This document shows, one piece after another, positions 18,089 through 26,220 of a stretch of DNA of 64,000 nucleotides. The translations under genes and the position numbers were made by a program. Position 1 is the first letter of the stretch. The number at the start of each line of letters is the position of its first letter. The notes beneath the pieces were generated by a model. That model was not told the DNA's origin, did no database searches, and saw only the letters and a list, made by a program, of their open reading frames with translations. Origin of the DNA: Flavobacterium sp. SH_e. GTDB lineage: Bacteria; Bacteroidota; Bacteroidia; Flavobacteriales; Flavobacteriaceae. The stretch is taken from positions 1,089,488 through 1,153,487 of the forward strand of contig NZ_JAOVZN010000006.1 of NCBI RefSeq assembly GCF_025717045.1, read 5' to 3'.

Positions 18089-18651
18089 TGCTTGAAAAAA
18101 TACAGGAATTAGATAAAGATCTTTTAATCTTTCTTAACGGATTAGGTTCTGAAACATACGATAAATTATGGCTTATTATTACCAATCAGTTGTATTGGAC
18201 GCCATTTTTCTTATTGCTATTCTATCTTATTTATAAAAAAATAGGAGGTAAGCAAACCCTGTATTTGTTGCTTTTTATCGCAGTTTTGATTGCTTTTACA
18301 GACCAAACCTGTAACTTATTCAAACACACTTTTCAGCGTTTGCGACCATGTAATGATCCTGAAGTTAACTCAATTATCAGAGTTGTGCAGGTTCGACAAT
18401 CATATAGCTTTTTCTCTGGACATGCTGCTAATACAATGGCGGTTGCGACTTTCTTATTTTTAATTTTAAAGCGCTATTTCAAATATTTCGGATTTATATT
18501 TCTGTGGCCTTTAATTTTTGCTTACAGCCGAATTTATTTAGGATTGCATTTTCCAGGTGATATCCTTACAGGATATTTCTTTGGAGCTCTTTTCGGATTT
18601 TTGCTTTATTTGGTTTATAGAAAACTGAAACCGCAATATTTTCCAGGATAG
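18088..18651 (+). CDS. PAP2 family phosphatase
   Basis: 187 residues and about five to six transmembrane helices. The three acid-phosphatase motifs are present: KHTFQRLRP (C1), SFFSGHAAN (C2) and RIYLGLHFPGDI (C3). Members hydrolyse lipid phosphates such as undecaprenyl pyrophosphate or phosphatidylglycerophosphate at the membrane; the substrate here is unknown. The ATG overlaps the last base of tatA, so the two are co-transcribed. A hairpin with a T-tail at 18709-18735 probably ends the transcript. Confidence 0.92.
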   Translation: MLEKIQELDKDLLIFLNGLGSETYDKLWLIITNQLYWTPFFLLLFYLIYKKIGGKQTLYLLLFIAVLIAFTDQTCNLFKHTFQRLRPCNDPEVNSIIRVVQVRQSYSFFSGHAANTMAVATFLFLILKRYFKYFGFIFLWPLIFAYSRIYLGLHFPGDILTGYFFGALFGFLLYLVYRKLKPQYFPG

Positions 18652-18663
18652 TTTTTTAAGATG

Positions 18664-18887
18664 CTAAGATTCTGAGATACTAAGATACTAAGGATTATAT
18701 ATCAATTGCCTCCAGCTTTAGCTGGAGGTTTTTTTATAGGCAAATAAAAAAGGCTTTAGCCAAATACTCGAAGGAGTTTTGGCTAAAGCCCTTGATCTTA
18801 AATTATGTTCCTCCAGCTAAAGCAGGAGGCAATCCAATAGTAAATTTTTAGTTTAAAAACTTAGAACCTCAGTATCTCAGAACCTTA
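18664..18887. repeat. nested palindromic intergenic repeat
   Basis: Three nested pairs of inverted arms fill the space between two convergent genes. Outer arms: TAAGATTCTGAGATACTAAG (18664-18683) against TTAGAACCTCAGTATCTCAG and following bases (18861-18887). Middle arms: ATTGCCTCCAGCTTTAGC onward (18705-18728) against CCTCCAGCTAAAGCAGGAGG and CAAT (18809-18832), one mismatch. Inner arms: GGCTTTAGCCAAA (18752-18764) / TTTGGCTAAAGCC (18778-18790). Each half of the middle pair is itself a local hairpin. Confidence 0.85.
18709..18735 (+). terminator. terminator behind the PAP2 gene, part of the nested repeat
   Basis: Perfect stem CCTCCAGCT / AGCTGGAGG with a two-base loop, followed by seven T. 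It doubles as the left half of the middle palindrome. Confidence 0.75.
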
Positions 18888-18900
18888 AAATCTAAAAAAA

Positions 18901-19542
18901 TTACAATACCCTCGAAACCGTCAATCCATCACGAATTGGCAATAAAACCGTCTCTACTCTCGGATCATCTTTCAAAAGCTGATTGTATTCTAAAAGTACT
19001 TTTGTGCTAACATCATTTGGATGAACTGGTTCTAGTATTTTTCCGCTCCAAAGAACATTATCAGATAAAATGATTCCGCCTCTATTCATTTTTGGAACAA
19101 TCATTTCCCAGTAATTCAGATAGTTTTCTTTATCGGCATCAATAAAAACCAAATCAAATTTTACATCCAAATTTGGAATGATATTTACGGCTTCGCCCAA
19201 ATGCTGGAAAATCTGTTTTCCCCAAGGGGAAGCATCAAAATATTTTCGCTGAAAATCGACCAATTCTTCTTTAATATCTATTGTATGCAATTGTCCGTTT
19301 TCCTGCATTCCTTCGCATAGGCACAAAGCAGCATAACCTGTATAAGTTCCAATTTCAAGAATATTTACGGGACGAATTAATTTAGATAGCATACTTAAAA
19401 CGCGACCTTGAAAATGACCGCTAAGCATTCTTGGCAAAAGTATTTTTTGGTACGTTTCTTTATTGAGTTTTGCTAACAATTCTGGTTCGTTTTCAGAATG
19501 TTGTTCGATGTAATCTTCTAATTCTTGAGATATAAAATGCAT
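18901..19542 (-). CDS. O-methyltransferase (caffeoyl-CoA O-methyltransferase fold)
   Basis: 213 residues from the ATG at 19542 (MHFISQELEDYIEQH); a longer frame from 19614 adds 24 hydrophobic residues without support. SAM-binding motif VNILEIGTYTGYAALCL, metal-dependent methyltransferase signature FDLVFIDADKENYLNYWE, and GGIILSDNVLWSGKIL. These are the marks of the small divalent-metal O-methyltransferases (family 3). The acceptor is unknown. It is convergent with the tatA-PAP2 pair across the nested repeat. Confidence 0.92.
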   Translation of the reverse strand: MHFISQELEDYIEQHSENEPELLAKLNKETYQKILLPRMLSGHFQGRVLSMLSKLIRPVNILEIGTYTGYAALCLCEGMQENGQLHTIDIKEELVDFQRKYFDASPWGKQIFQHLGEAVNIIPNLDVKFDLVFIDADKENYLNYWEMIVPKMNRGGIILSDNVLWSGKILEPVHPNDVSTKVLLEYNQLLKDDPRVETVLLPIRDGLTVSRVL

Positions 19543-19601
19543 GTTGTAAAATCTAGTAATTTGAATGCAAAAATACAAAAATAATTCGCTTGCAATTTTG
19601 C

Positions 19602-19632
19602 ATAAAAAAACCATTCGTTTTGCGAATGGTTT
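19602..19632 (-). terminator. terminator of the helical lipoprotein gene
   Basis: Stem AAACCATTCG (19608-19617) / CGAATGGTTT (19623-19632). On the minus strand it ends in the T-run complementary to 19604-19610, 22 bases behind the stop. Confidence 0.78.
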
Positions 19633-19653
19633 CTGTTTAGATTTTGATGAAAT

Positions 19654-20019
19654 TTATTTTTTCAAAGCTTCATTTACTTCTTTGGCTGTTTTTACAGTTC
19701 CGTCTTTAGCAGCTTTAGCAGCATTTTCAACTTTTTCAGCACCTTTTTTAGTGGCATCTTTTACATCTTCAGCTGCTTTTTTAGTAGCTTCTTTTACATC
19801 ATTTGCAGCTTTTTCTGTAGCATCTTTAGCTTTTGTAGCTGTGGTTTCAGCTTTACTTACTGCGCTGTCTTTTACCTCTTCGATATCAGATGTAAGAGAA
19901 TCAACTTTGTTGCCAAGAGTTAACTCATCTTCTGCAGGTTTTGGCTCTTTTTTCTCGCATGATTGAACAGCGAATGCTAATAAGGCAATAACAGCTAAAC
20001 TTAAAATTTGTTTTTTCAT
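19654..20019 (-). CDS. small Ala/Lys-rich helical lipoprotein
   Basis: 121 residues from the ATG at 20019. Signal peptide with lipobox (FAVQSC, Cys21). The mature part is an almost pure amphipathic helix built from imperfect 11-residue units of the type KDATEKAANDV / KEATKKAAEDV / KDATKKGAEKV. This resembles LEA-like or apolipoprotein-like helices, so it may lie along the membrane or act in stress protection; that is inference from composition. An upstream in-frame extension to 20175 is rejected because the lipobox fixes the start. It has its own terminator. Confidence 0.82.
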   Translation of the reverse strand: MKKQILSLAVIALLAFAVQSCEKKEPKPAEDELTLGNKVDSLTSDIEEVKDSAVSKAETTATKAKDATEKAANDVKEATKKAAEDVKDATKKGAEKVENAAKAAKDGTVKTAKEVNEALKK

Positions 20020-20198
20020 AATTTCAATTTTTTTAGGTTGATAAAACTTAAAGGTTAAATGGCTGAAAAATAAAATTACAAATTTTAAAATGATTGAGCT
20101 CTTTGTAAGATTATGTTTTCTTTTTAGAGCTAGACAATTCTTGTGCCAAAATTTTGAAATTATGTTGCTGGGCATTAAATTTTTTTAGAAGAAAAAAA

Positions 20199-20750
20199 TT
20201 AATTTTTAAACAAACTGAAATTAATTACAATGTCGTCTTTTACTTTAATCAATCCAGCCATTTTTACTGGCGGTTCTAGTTCAATATCAGAGAATTTCAA
20301 ACTTAGCGTTCCTTGAATTTTATCATCGGTATTATATAATATAAAATCTTTGTATTTCAGAGTTTTATCAGTTATGAAAAAGTTCAGTCGACATTTGTAA
20401 TTTTTCCCCATTGGTTTTATATCACTTATAGAAACTGTGCTGTTGGGGAATTTTTTCACTTTTACTGTTCCTTGTAAATCTTTCGTCATTATTTTGTTGC
20501 CACAATCAAAGTTTGACATTTTAATATCAGTATTAAAAGTGTTTCTCCTAGCTGAGTTTACGTAAACAGTGTCTTTTATATTAAAGGTATTAGAACAATT
20601 GTATTTACCAACAGTAGATAGTCCTGTGATCTCTATTTTAATTTTATTTATTGCCACAGCTGTATCTTCTGCAAAAAAAGTGGGTTTAGCACTTCCTAAG
20701 AAAAGGAAAATTACTAAACCCATAATTAATATTGAAAATCTTGTTTTCAT
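20199..20750 (-). CDS. YceI-like exported protein (divergent)
   Basis: 183 residues from the ATG at 20750, signal peptide ending GSAKPTFF. The segment IKIEITGLSTVGKYNCSNTF resembles the first strand of YceI proteins (V.GTSTLHDW), and a later IQGTLSLKFSDIELEPP matches the position of their penultimate strand (GSNKITFTEFGM). The lipid-pocket residues are not conserved, so this is a distant member at best. It lies 11 bases downstream of the outer-membrane protein gene, which itself lies six bases from a true YceI gene; the operon context supports the assignment. Function unknown. Confidence 0.62.
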   Translation of the reverse strand: MKTRFSILIMGLVIFLFLGSAKPTFFAEDTAVAINKIKIEITGLSTVGKYNCSNTFNIKDTVYVNSARRNTFNTDIKMSNFDCGNKIMTKDLQGTVKVKKFPNSTVSISDIKPMGKNYKCRLNFFITDKTLKYKDFILYNTDDKIQGTLSLKFSDIELEPPVKMAGLIKVKDDIVINFSLFKN

Positions 20751-20760
20751 TTTTTTTATA

Positions 20761-22212
20761 TTAGAATGCAATTGTTGCTTCGAATACTAAACCATTAAAT
20801 TTACCACCATAAAAGTTGTTTAGATTTCCAGTAGCAGGATCTCCTGTAAATTGCGAGTAATTTTTATAGTTTTGATTAACGTAGTTTAATTTAGCTAAAA
20901 TGTTTTTAGTCATAAACCAGCCAGCACTTGCTTCAAATTTATCTACAGTAACCTCTTTAGCATCAGCATTAGATAATTTTCCTGATACGGTATTGTATTT
21001 TCCTCCGATATAGAATTGTTCTGTTTTTCCAAATCTGTAAATAAGCTCTGAAGCATATTGATTAGCCGTACGTTTGTCGTCAGTACCAGCTTTATCTCCT
21101 CCTGAAGCTAATTCGATTGTTCCAAAGAATTCAAGTCCTTTATATTTCACAAAAGGGTTAATCATGTACGTAGTAGCCCAATTTTTGAAATTAGGGTTGA
21201 ACGTTGCCTCTGGAGTAGATGTTTTACTAAAACTAGTAGCGACATCAGTAGTATTTGTAGAAATAACGTTACCATCAGCATCTGTCTTGGTAATGGTGTT
21301 TTTATAAGCGTTATTATTCAATATACCCCAATAACCAAATCCTGATCTATTAGCAGAATAGATGTTTGCGTTGCCAAGATTTGCATTATGATAATATGAA
21401 CCGGTTAATCTTATTCTTAAATCGTCATTAAGCTGTTTATCGTAACCAAATTTAGCTAAGATTGAAGGGCTATGTGTTGTATTAGTGTTTGGTCCAGTAG
21501 TGTAAAAAACTTCTTCATTACTTTGATTTAAATTACCATTTGTAACACCTAACATGCTTACCCATCCACTTCTGTTGTAGTAAACCTCCATACCCATTTC
21601 TGTAGTGAAAGAATACATGATGTTGTTTCCAACAAATGCATTTCTGATTGTATTACCATTATCAGAACCTCGAAAGTGAGCATCACCAAAATTGTTCTCC
21701 ATCTGCCCAATTTTAATTGTAGCATATTTCATTACATCAGCCAAGAAATCTTTTTTGATGAAGTCTAACTTGTCAATTTGTAAGTATCCACCTTTTACAT
21801 AAGAATCATTGTGGTGTCTTGAAGCTAAATAAACATCTAAATTTACTCTTACTCCATCAAACAATTGAGCACCAATATACATGTCAGCAGCAGGAAGAGT
21901 AAAATTGTTCTCAGTATTCATTAAACGATATCCTGTAATTGATCTAGTGGTTGTTCCAGTAGCTGTAGTAGTTGCAGTCGTAATGTTATTAGGTTGGTCG
22001 TTAAATGAATTTGTAGCTTGAAAATCCATGTTGAAAGCAGCACCAAGGTCAATACTAAGACCTTTAAATTCTCTAGTGTCTTTTTGTACGTCGAAAACGT
22101 TGATACCGTCTTTTCCTCTAGAGATTTGGTTTTGCATGTTTCCAAAGCTTACTTGTGCATTTACAGCAAACGTACTTATTACTGTAATAAATAGGATATA
22201 AATCTTCTTCAT
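20761..22212 (-). CDS. porin-like outer membrane beta-barrel protein
   Basis: 483 residues, signal peptide MKKIYILFITVISTFAVNAQ. The mature part is a succession of amphipathic strands with alternating aromatic residues and polar turns (for example SGFGYWGILNNN, SASAGWFMTKNILAKLNY-like text), and it ends in GLVFEATIAF, a terminal Phe as expected for outer membrane barrel insertion. Early segment LSIDLGAAFNMDFQATNSF and NLDVYLASRHHNDSYVKGGYLQID are porin-like. The substrate is unknown. It sits between two YceI-type genes with gaps of five and ten bases, so it is part of their transcript. Confidence 0.8.
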   Translation of the reverse strand: MKKIYILFITVISTFAVNAQVSFGNMQNQISRGKDGINVFDVQKDTREFKGLSIDLGAAFNMDFQATNSFNDQPNNITTATTTATGTTTRSITGYRLMNTENNFTLPAADMYIGAQLFDGVRVNLDVYLASRHHNDSYVKGGYLQIDKLDFIKKDFLADVMKYATIKIGQMENNFGDAHFRGSDNGNTIRNAFVGNNIMYSFTTEMGMEVYYNRSGWVSMLGVTNGNLNQSNEEVFYTTGPNTNTTHSPSILAKFGYDKQLNDDLRIRLTGSYYHNANLGNANIYSANRSGFGYWGILNNNAYKNTITKTDADGNVISTNTTDVATSFSKTSTPEATFNPNFKNWATTYMINPFVKYKGLEFFGTIELASGGDKAGTDDKRTANQYASELIYRFGKTEQFYIGGKYNTVSGKLSNADAKEVTVDKFEASAGWFMTKNILAKLNYVNQNYKNYSQFTGDPATGNLNNFYGGKFNGLVFEATIAF

Positions 22213-22217
22213 GGCGG

Positions 22218-22787
22218 TTATAAATTAAAGTTTAAATTAAATTTTAAGGTTAAGTCTTGACCTGTTTTAATTGTGCCAAGCATTGCAGTTGGCGATTTCA
22301 TTCCGAATTCTGTAAAAGTGATTTTATTAGATCCTTGCAGATTTAAACCATCTTTTGTTACCGTTGTTTTTGCAGTTGTTTTGTATACTTTGCTAACTCC
22401 TGCGATTGTGTAAGTTCCAGTTAACTCCCAAGTAGTTTCGTTTACTTTTTCGGCAGATTTTAGAACGTATTTAATATTTTTATTTTTATCTGTCTTTAAA
22501 GTCTCATAAGCTACTTTGTCCATGCTTTTTTTCTCGCTTTTTACAGTTTCTGCTGGTAGTGTTATTGTTAATGCATCGATATCAGTTAATTTTCCGTTAG
22601 CAATATTTATTGATGCAGTTCCAGTTCCTGAAGCCGATTTCATTTCCCAGTCGTGAAGTGTTGAAGTTCCCGCAACAGAGAATGTAGATTTGCTGTCTAA
22701 ATTGTATGATTTTTGTGCAGTAACAATTGTTGTAATTCCGAAGAAAGCTGTTACGAATGCTAAAAATTTTATTGTACTTGTTTTCAT
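22218..22787 (-). CDS. YceI family protein, copy 1
   Basis: 189 residues from the ATG at 22787, signal peptide MKTSTIKFLAFVTAFFGITTIVTAQ. Family landmarks: STFSVAGTSTLHDWEMKSASG, VKSEKKSMDKVAYETLKTDKNKNIKY, WELTGTYTIAGVSK and GSNKITFTEFGMKSPTAMLGTIKTG. YceI folds as a lipocalin-like barrel that binds a polyisoprenoid chain in the periplasm. It heads the operon with the porin-like and divergent YceI-like genes. A palindromic box about 120 bases upstream of the start is shared with the second YceI gene (see regulatory features). Confidence 0.93.
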   Translation of the reverse strand: MKTSTIKFLAFVTAFFGITTIVTAQKSYNLDSKSTFSVAGTSTLHDWEMKSASGTGTASINIANGKLTDIDALTITLPAETVKSEKKSMDKVAYETLKTDKNKNIKYVLKSAEKVNETTWELTGTYTIAGVSKVYKTTAKTTVTKDGLNLQGSNKITFTEFGMKSPTAMLGTIKTGQDLTLKFNLNFNL

Positions 22788-22871
22788 GTTTGTCATGTTT
22801 TTATTATAAAAAATAAGTTAATAAGTCGGCCAGTTTCTATTTAGTACTAAGAATGTTGTTTTAACTTGTAT

Positions 22872-22915
22872 CAAAGATCCTTCTATAAATCAGTGAAATA
22901 CATGATAAAAATCAT
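22872..22915 (-). promoter_or_regulatory. Crp/Fnr-like operator and promoter of YceI operon
   Basis: Perfect dyad ATGAT-AAAA-ATCAT at 22902-22915 resembles an Fnr-type box. On the minus strand a -7-like GATCTTTG occupies 22879-22872. The dyad centre is 33 bases upstream of the -7 centre, the distance of an activator at about -41. A shared stretch TTAATAAAATTTTA precedes the box on the minus strand. The rest of the 305-base spacer (22788-23092) shows nothing else. Confidence 0.6.
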
Positions 22916-23092
22916 TGTTAAAATTTTATTAAATAAGTATTTAATAACTACAACGTTTTCATTTTTTACAAAATCGATCACTAAAGCAAAAACGGGTATT
23001 GAATTTTATTAAGTTTTCAGTTTTTAACATTTGTTTGGAGAAAATAAAAACTTAAAAAGGGTATTTATTTTAACATTAGAAATTGATTTTCT

Positions 23093-23653
23093 TTAGCTTA
23101 AAACAATATTGAAGATCACAGTCAAATCTTTTCCAGCTTTAACAACTCCCAATGCAGCCTTTGGTGGAGTCATTTCAAAATCGCCAAAAGTAATTTGGTT
23201 AGAACCTTGCAGCGTGATTGTTCCTTTATTAGTAGTTACTTTTACCTGAGTTTGATATTCTTTACTTACTCCTGCAATAGTGTAAACTCCAGTTAGATTC
23301 CAAGTTGATTCATCTATTTTTTCAGCAGATTTCAAAACGTATTCAATGTTTTTATGCGTATCAGTATCCAAAGCTTCATAAGCTACTTTATCCATGCTTT
23401 CTTTGTAGCTTTTTAAACTTTCTGCTAATATTGAAATAGATAGACTATGAATGCCAGCCAGTTTAGAATCTTTAACTGTTAGGTTTGCAGTTCCTGTTCC
23501 TTCTGTAGATTTCATTACCCAGTCATGTACGGTAGAAGTTCCTGCAACTTCAAAAGTGGAATTTGTATTTACCGTATAATTTCTTTGTGCATTTGCCTGT
23601 AATGAAAGTGTTGTGAAAATCACTGTCAGTAAAATTGATTGAATTGTTTTCAT
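23093..23653 (-). CDS. YceI family protein, copy 2
   Basis: 186 residues from the ATG at 23653, signal peptide MKTIQSILLTVIFTTLSLQANAQ. Closely similar to copy 1: STFEVAGTSTVHDWVMKSTEG, ESMDKVAYEALDTDTHKNIEY, WNLTGVYTIAGVSKEYQ, GSNQITFGDFEMTPPKAALGVVKAG. Probably a polyisoprenoid-binding lipocalin-like periplasmic protein. It has its own promoter, and 305 bases separate it from copy 1. An extended start at 23677 would place charged residues before the signal peptide and is not chosen. Confidence 0.93.
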   Translation of the reverse strand: MKTIQSILLTVIFTTLSLQANAQRNYTVNTNSTFEVAGTSTVHDWVMKSTEGTGTANLTVKDSKLAGIHSLSISILAESLKSYKESMDKVAYEALDTDTHKNIEYVLKSAEKIDESTWNLTGVYTIAGVSKEYQTQVKVTTNKGTITLQGSNQITFGDFEMTPPKAALGVVKAGKDLTVIFNIVLS

Positions 23654-23744
23654 TTTGATAAAGTATAGGTTAATCATTTAAATAAGGAAGCTTCAAATTC
23701 AGTTAGTGGTTAAAAGAATTACCCGTTATCCTTATTTCTTAGAC

Positions 23745-23788
23745 CAAAATTATCGCGTGCGCGTAGAAAACGAAATGATAAAAATCAT
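23745..23788 (-). promoter_or_regulatory. Crp/Fnr-like operator and promoter of YceI copy 2
   Basis: Perfect dyad ATGAT-AAAA-ATCAT at 23775-23788, identical to the one before YceI copy 1. On the minus strand a perfect -7 element TAATTTTG lies at 23752-23745. Centre-to-centre distance is again 33 bases. The same AT-rich stretch lies on the far side of the box. The remainder of the 374-base divergent spacer to rlmN holds only the rlmN -7 element. Confidence 0.65.
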
Positions 23789-24015
23789 GGCTAAAGTTTT
23801 ATTAAATTGTTATAGTAAAGGATGTGAAGCCTTATTAAAGCTAGGTTTTAGCTTTTGAAGATTAAAAAAATAAAGCATAAGTAATTGCTTATTAGTTTGT
23901 TGTGTTTTTTTAGCAATAGAGGAAGTATCGTTTTTTCGATCCAATTCTTATTAGAGAAATAAAGAAAAAAAGGATGGAAAACGCTTTAAGTTGTAGAAAA
24001 TACTGGAAATAAAAT

Positions 24016-24023
24016 TAACTTTG
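24016..24023 (+). promoter_or_regulatory. -7 promoter element of rlmN
   Basis: TAACTTTG fits TAnnTTTG. It ends only four bases before the first ATG (24028) and ten before the second (24034), so the transcript is leaderless or nearly so. Confidence 0.55.
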
Positions 24024-24027
24024 CAGC

Positions 24028-25074
24028 ATGCAAATGGAGAAAAAAGACATACGCGCCTTATCAAAAGACCAACTTCGCGATTTTTTTGTTGAAAATGGGG
24101 ATAAAGCTTTCCGCGGAAATCAGGTTTATGAATGGTTATGGAGTAAAGGAGCTCACAGTTTTGAAGATATGACAAATGTGGCAAAAGCTACAAGATCAAT
24201 GCTTGAAAACAATTTTGTTATCAATCATATCAAGGTTGATACAATGCAGAAAAGTAGTGACGGAACAGTTAAAAATGCCGTTAGGCTTCATGACGGGCTT
24301 GTGGTAGAATCTGTTTTAATTCCGACAGAAACTAGAACTACGGCTTGTGTTTCTAGTCAAGTTGGGTGTAGTTTAGATTGTAATTTCTGCGCAACAGCAA
24401 GATTGAAACGAATGCGTAATCTAGAGCCAGGCGAAATTTACGATCAGGTTTTAGCTATCGATAAAGAAAGCCGTTTATACTATAATCATCCGCTTTCGAA
24501 TATTGTTTTCATGGGAATGGGAGAACCTTTAATGAATTATAATAATGTCATTAAAGCAATCGACATGATTACTTCTGAGGAAGGTTTAGGGATGTCTCCA
24601 AAACGAATCATGGTTTCTACTTCGGGAATTCCGAAAATGATCAAAAAAATGGCAGATGACGATGTGAAGTTTAAACTGGCGGTTTCTTTGCATTCTGCGA
24701 TAGACGAAACTCGTGCTCGAATTATGCCTTTCAGTAAAAACTTCCCTTTAAAAGATTTGAGAGAAGCATTAGAATATTGGTACAGAAAAACCAAAAGTAA
24801 AATATCTTACGAATATGTAGTTTGGAAAGGAATTAACGATGATAAAGCTTCGGTTGATGCTTTGGTGAAATTCTGTAAATATGTTCCATGCAAAGTCAAT
24901 TTAATTGAATATAACCCAATTGATGATGGAGAATTCCAGCAAGCTTCAGAAGAATCGATTATGGCATATATAAAAGCATTAGAAAATATTGGAGTTGTAG
25001 TGAAAGTGAGAAGAAGCCGAGGAAAAGACATCGACGCCGCTTGCGGACAATTAGCCAATAAAGAAGCAGAATAA
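24028..25074 (+). CDS. rlmN: 23S rRNA (adenine-C2)-methyltransferase RlmN
   Basis: Radical-SAM enzyme that methylates C2 of A2503 in 23S rRNA and A37 in some tRNAs. 348 residues. The N-terminal HhH-like domain (LSKDQLRDFFVENGDKAFRGNQVYEWLW) is followed by the radical SAM cluster motif with Cys114, Cys118 and Cys121 (CSLDCNFC), NIVFMGMGEPLMNY, VSLHSAIDETRARIMP, and the second catalytic cysteine Cys339 in AACGQL, which carries the methyl group. A second ATG at 24034 (MEKKDIRALS) may be the true start, because the -7 promoter element lies so close. A bidirectional terminator follows. Confidence 0.97.
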   Translation: MQMEKKDIRALSKDQLRDFFVENGDKAFRGNQVYEWLWSKGAHSFEDMTNVAKATRSMLENNFVINHIKVDTMQKSSDGTVKNAVRLHDGLVVESVLIPTETRTTACVSSQVGCSLDCNFCATARLKRMRNLEPGEIYDQVLAIDKESRLYYNHPLSNIVFMGMGEPLMNYNNVIKAIDMITSEEGLGMSPKRIMVSTSGIPKMIKKMADDDVKFKLAVSLHSAIDETRARIMPFSKNFPLKDLREALEYWYRKTKSKISYEYVVWKGINDDKASVDALVKFCKYVPCKVNLIEYNPIDDGEFQQASEESIMAYIKALENIGVVVKVRRSRGKDIDAACGQLANKEAE

Positions 25075-25124
25075 TATTTGCTAAAAAATACTCCGCGAGT
25101 AGTATATGATCGGTTTTAGATGAT

Positions 25125-25180
25125 AAAAAAAGAAGCATTAAAAACGAGAAAATAATTCTTGTTATTAATGCTTCTTTTTT
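25125..25180. terminator. bidirectional terminator between rlmN and lipoprotein gene
   Basis: Stem AGAAGCATTAA (25131-25141) / TTAATGCTTCT (25164-25174), with an A-run on the left and T-run on the right. Confidence 0.82.
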
Positions 25181-25195
25181 TGGGCAAAAAGGATG

Positions 25196-26056
25196 CTATT
25201 TTTTCAAATCTACTTCTTCTGTAACTCCGTCTTTTGTTACTGTTGCAATTGTATCGCATTCTCCGTTTCCATAATCAATAGTTGCAGTCGCACCATTTTT
25301 AGTTATAGAAACAATACCTTTTACCGCAAAACATTTTCTGCATTCGGCATTAAATTCTAAAGGAGTTGTAATTTCTGCCGAAAAAGTATCTCCGTTAGGG
25401 AAAGTTGTAGAACCGCTTCCTGTAACAATAAATACATTGTCATCCCAATCGTACCAAGTATCATAACCAGAAGTCATTTCTTTTATCAAAGTTCCTTTTC
25501 TGGTATAAACACCGCCATCATCAAAAGTAATCGTTAAATCTATCGAAGCTGTCGAAACAGGGTGAGGTGTTACCAATAAATCAGTTTCTTTAATAGTTCT
25601 TACAATACTTTTACTTCCCTGAAGTTTTCTTCCATTATGATAAAATCCTTCAAAAGTGTAGCTTATAGTTTGTGTAGAAGTGCTAAAATCGTTTGAAAAA
25701 GAAACAACCATTTTTCCTTTTACTGTATTTCCATTATTTAGAGTACAGCCTTCAACGCCAAAATCTACTGTTTTTGTCCAAGTATTGTTAGTTAAAACCG
25801 TAGTAATTGTGGCACAGCTAGGAAGATAATTTTTTATAGGTCCGCCTGGTTTTGAATTTACATTAATCTGAGAGCTAAATTGATCTTCGGCAATATTAGT
25901 AACATCTTCTACAGAAGCATCGATTTTAGAGTTGGTTATAATCTCTTCATTTGTAATCGCTGTTCCAGATCCATCATTTGTTTTTTCATCAGAATTACAG
26001 CTGACAAAAAAAGACATAGTAATACAAGTGCTAAGTAATAAAAATTTTGTTTTCAT
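25196..26056 (-). CDS. hypothetical lipoprotein
   Basis: 286 residues with a lipobox (SFFVSC, Cys20) behind a signal peptide. The mature protein begins with a Ser/Asn/Thr-rich acidic linker, then a beta-rich region with NTWTKTVDFGVEGCTLNNGNTV, YTFEGFYHNGRKLQGS, a repeat-like TFPNGDTFSAEIT and a terminal domain with four cysteines in two close pairs (ECRKC, GEC). The alternation of VKGKMVVSFS-type strands suggests a beta-sandwich. I do not recognise a named family; similar proteins occur widely in Flavobacteriia. It stands alone, facing rlmN. Confidence 0.75.
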   Translation of the reverse strand: MKTKFLLLSTCITMSFFVSCNSDEKTNDGSGTAITNEEIITNSKIDASVEDVTNIAEDQFSSQINVNSKPGGPIKNYLPSCATITTVLTNNTWTKTVDFGVEGCTLNNGNTVKGKMVVSFSNDFSTSTQTISYTFEGFYHNGRKLQGSKSIVRTIKETDLLVTPHPVSTASIDLTITFDDGGVYTRKGTLIKEMTSGYDTWYDWDDNVFIVTGSGSTTFPNGDTFSAEITTPLEFNAECRKCFAVKGIVSITKNGATATIDYGNGECDTIATVTKDGVTEEVDLKK

Positions 26057-26204
26057 AAATAAATAGTTTTGGGTTCTTCTTTTTTAATTAATGAATTCAA
26101 ATCAGTATTAGTTAGAGCTATTTTTGGTAGTTGTTTTTAGATTAAGACATAATTTTTTTTTAAATCCAACCTTAAAATACACAACGTATTTTTATTAAAA
26201 ATAG

Positions 26205-26212
26205 TATATTTG
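26205..26212 (+). promoter_or_regulatory. -7 promoter element of the polyprenyl synthase gene
   Basis: TATATTTG matches TAnnTTTG and ends eight bases before the ATG, again implying a leaderless or very short 5' leader. Confidence 0.55.
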
Positions 26213-26220
26213 AAGTCTAA

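Noticed and set aside
19565..19966. 133-codon plus-strand frame rich in Ser/Ala/Phe
   Set aside because: It is the antisense of the Ala/Lys repeat lipoprotein; the repeated codons of the real gene create a long open frame on the other strand.
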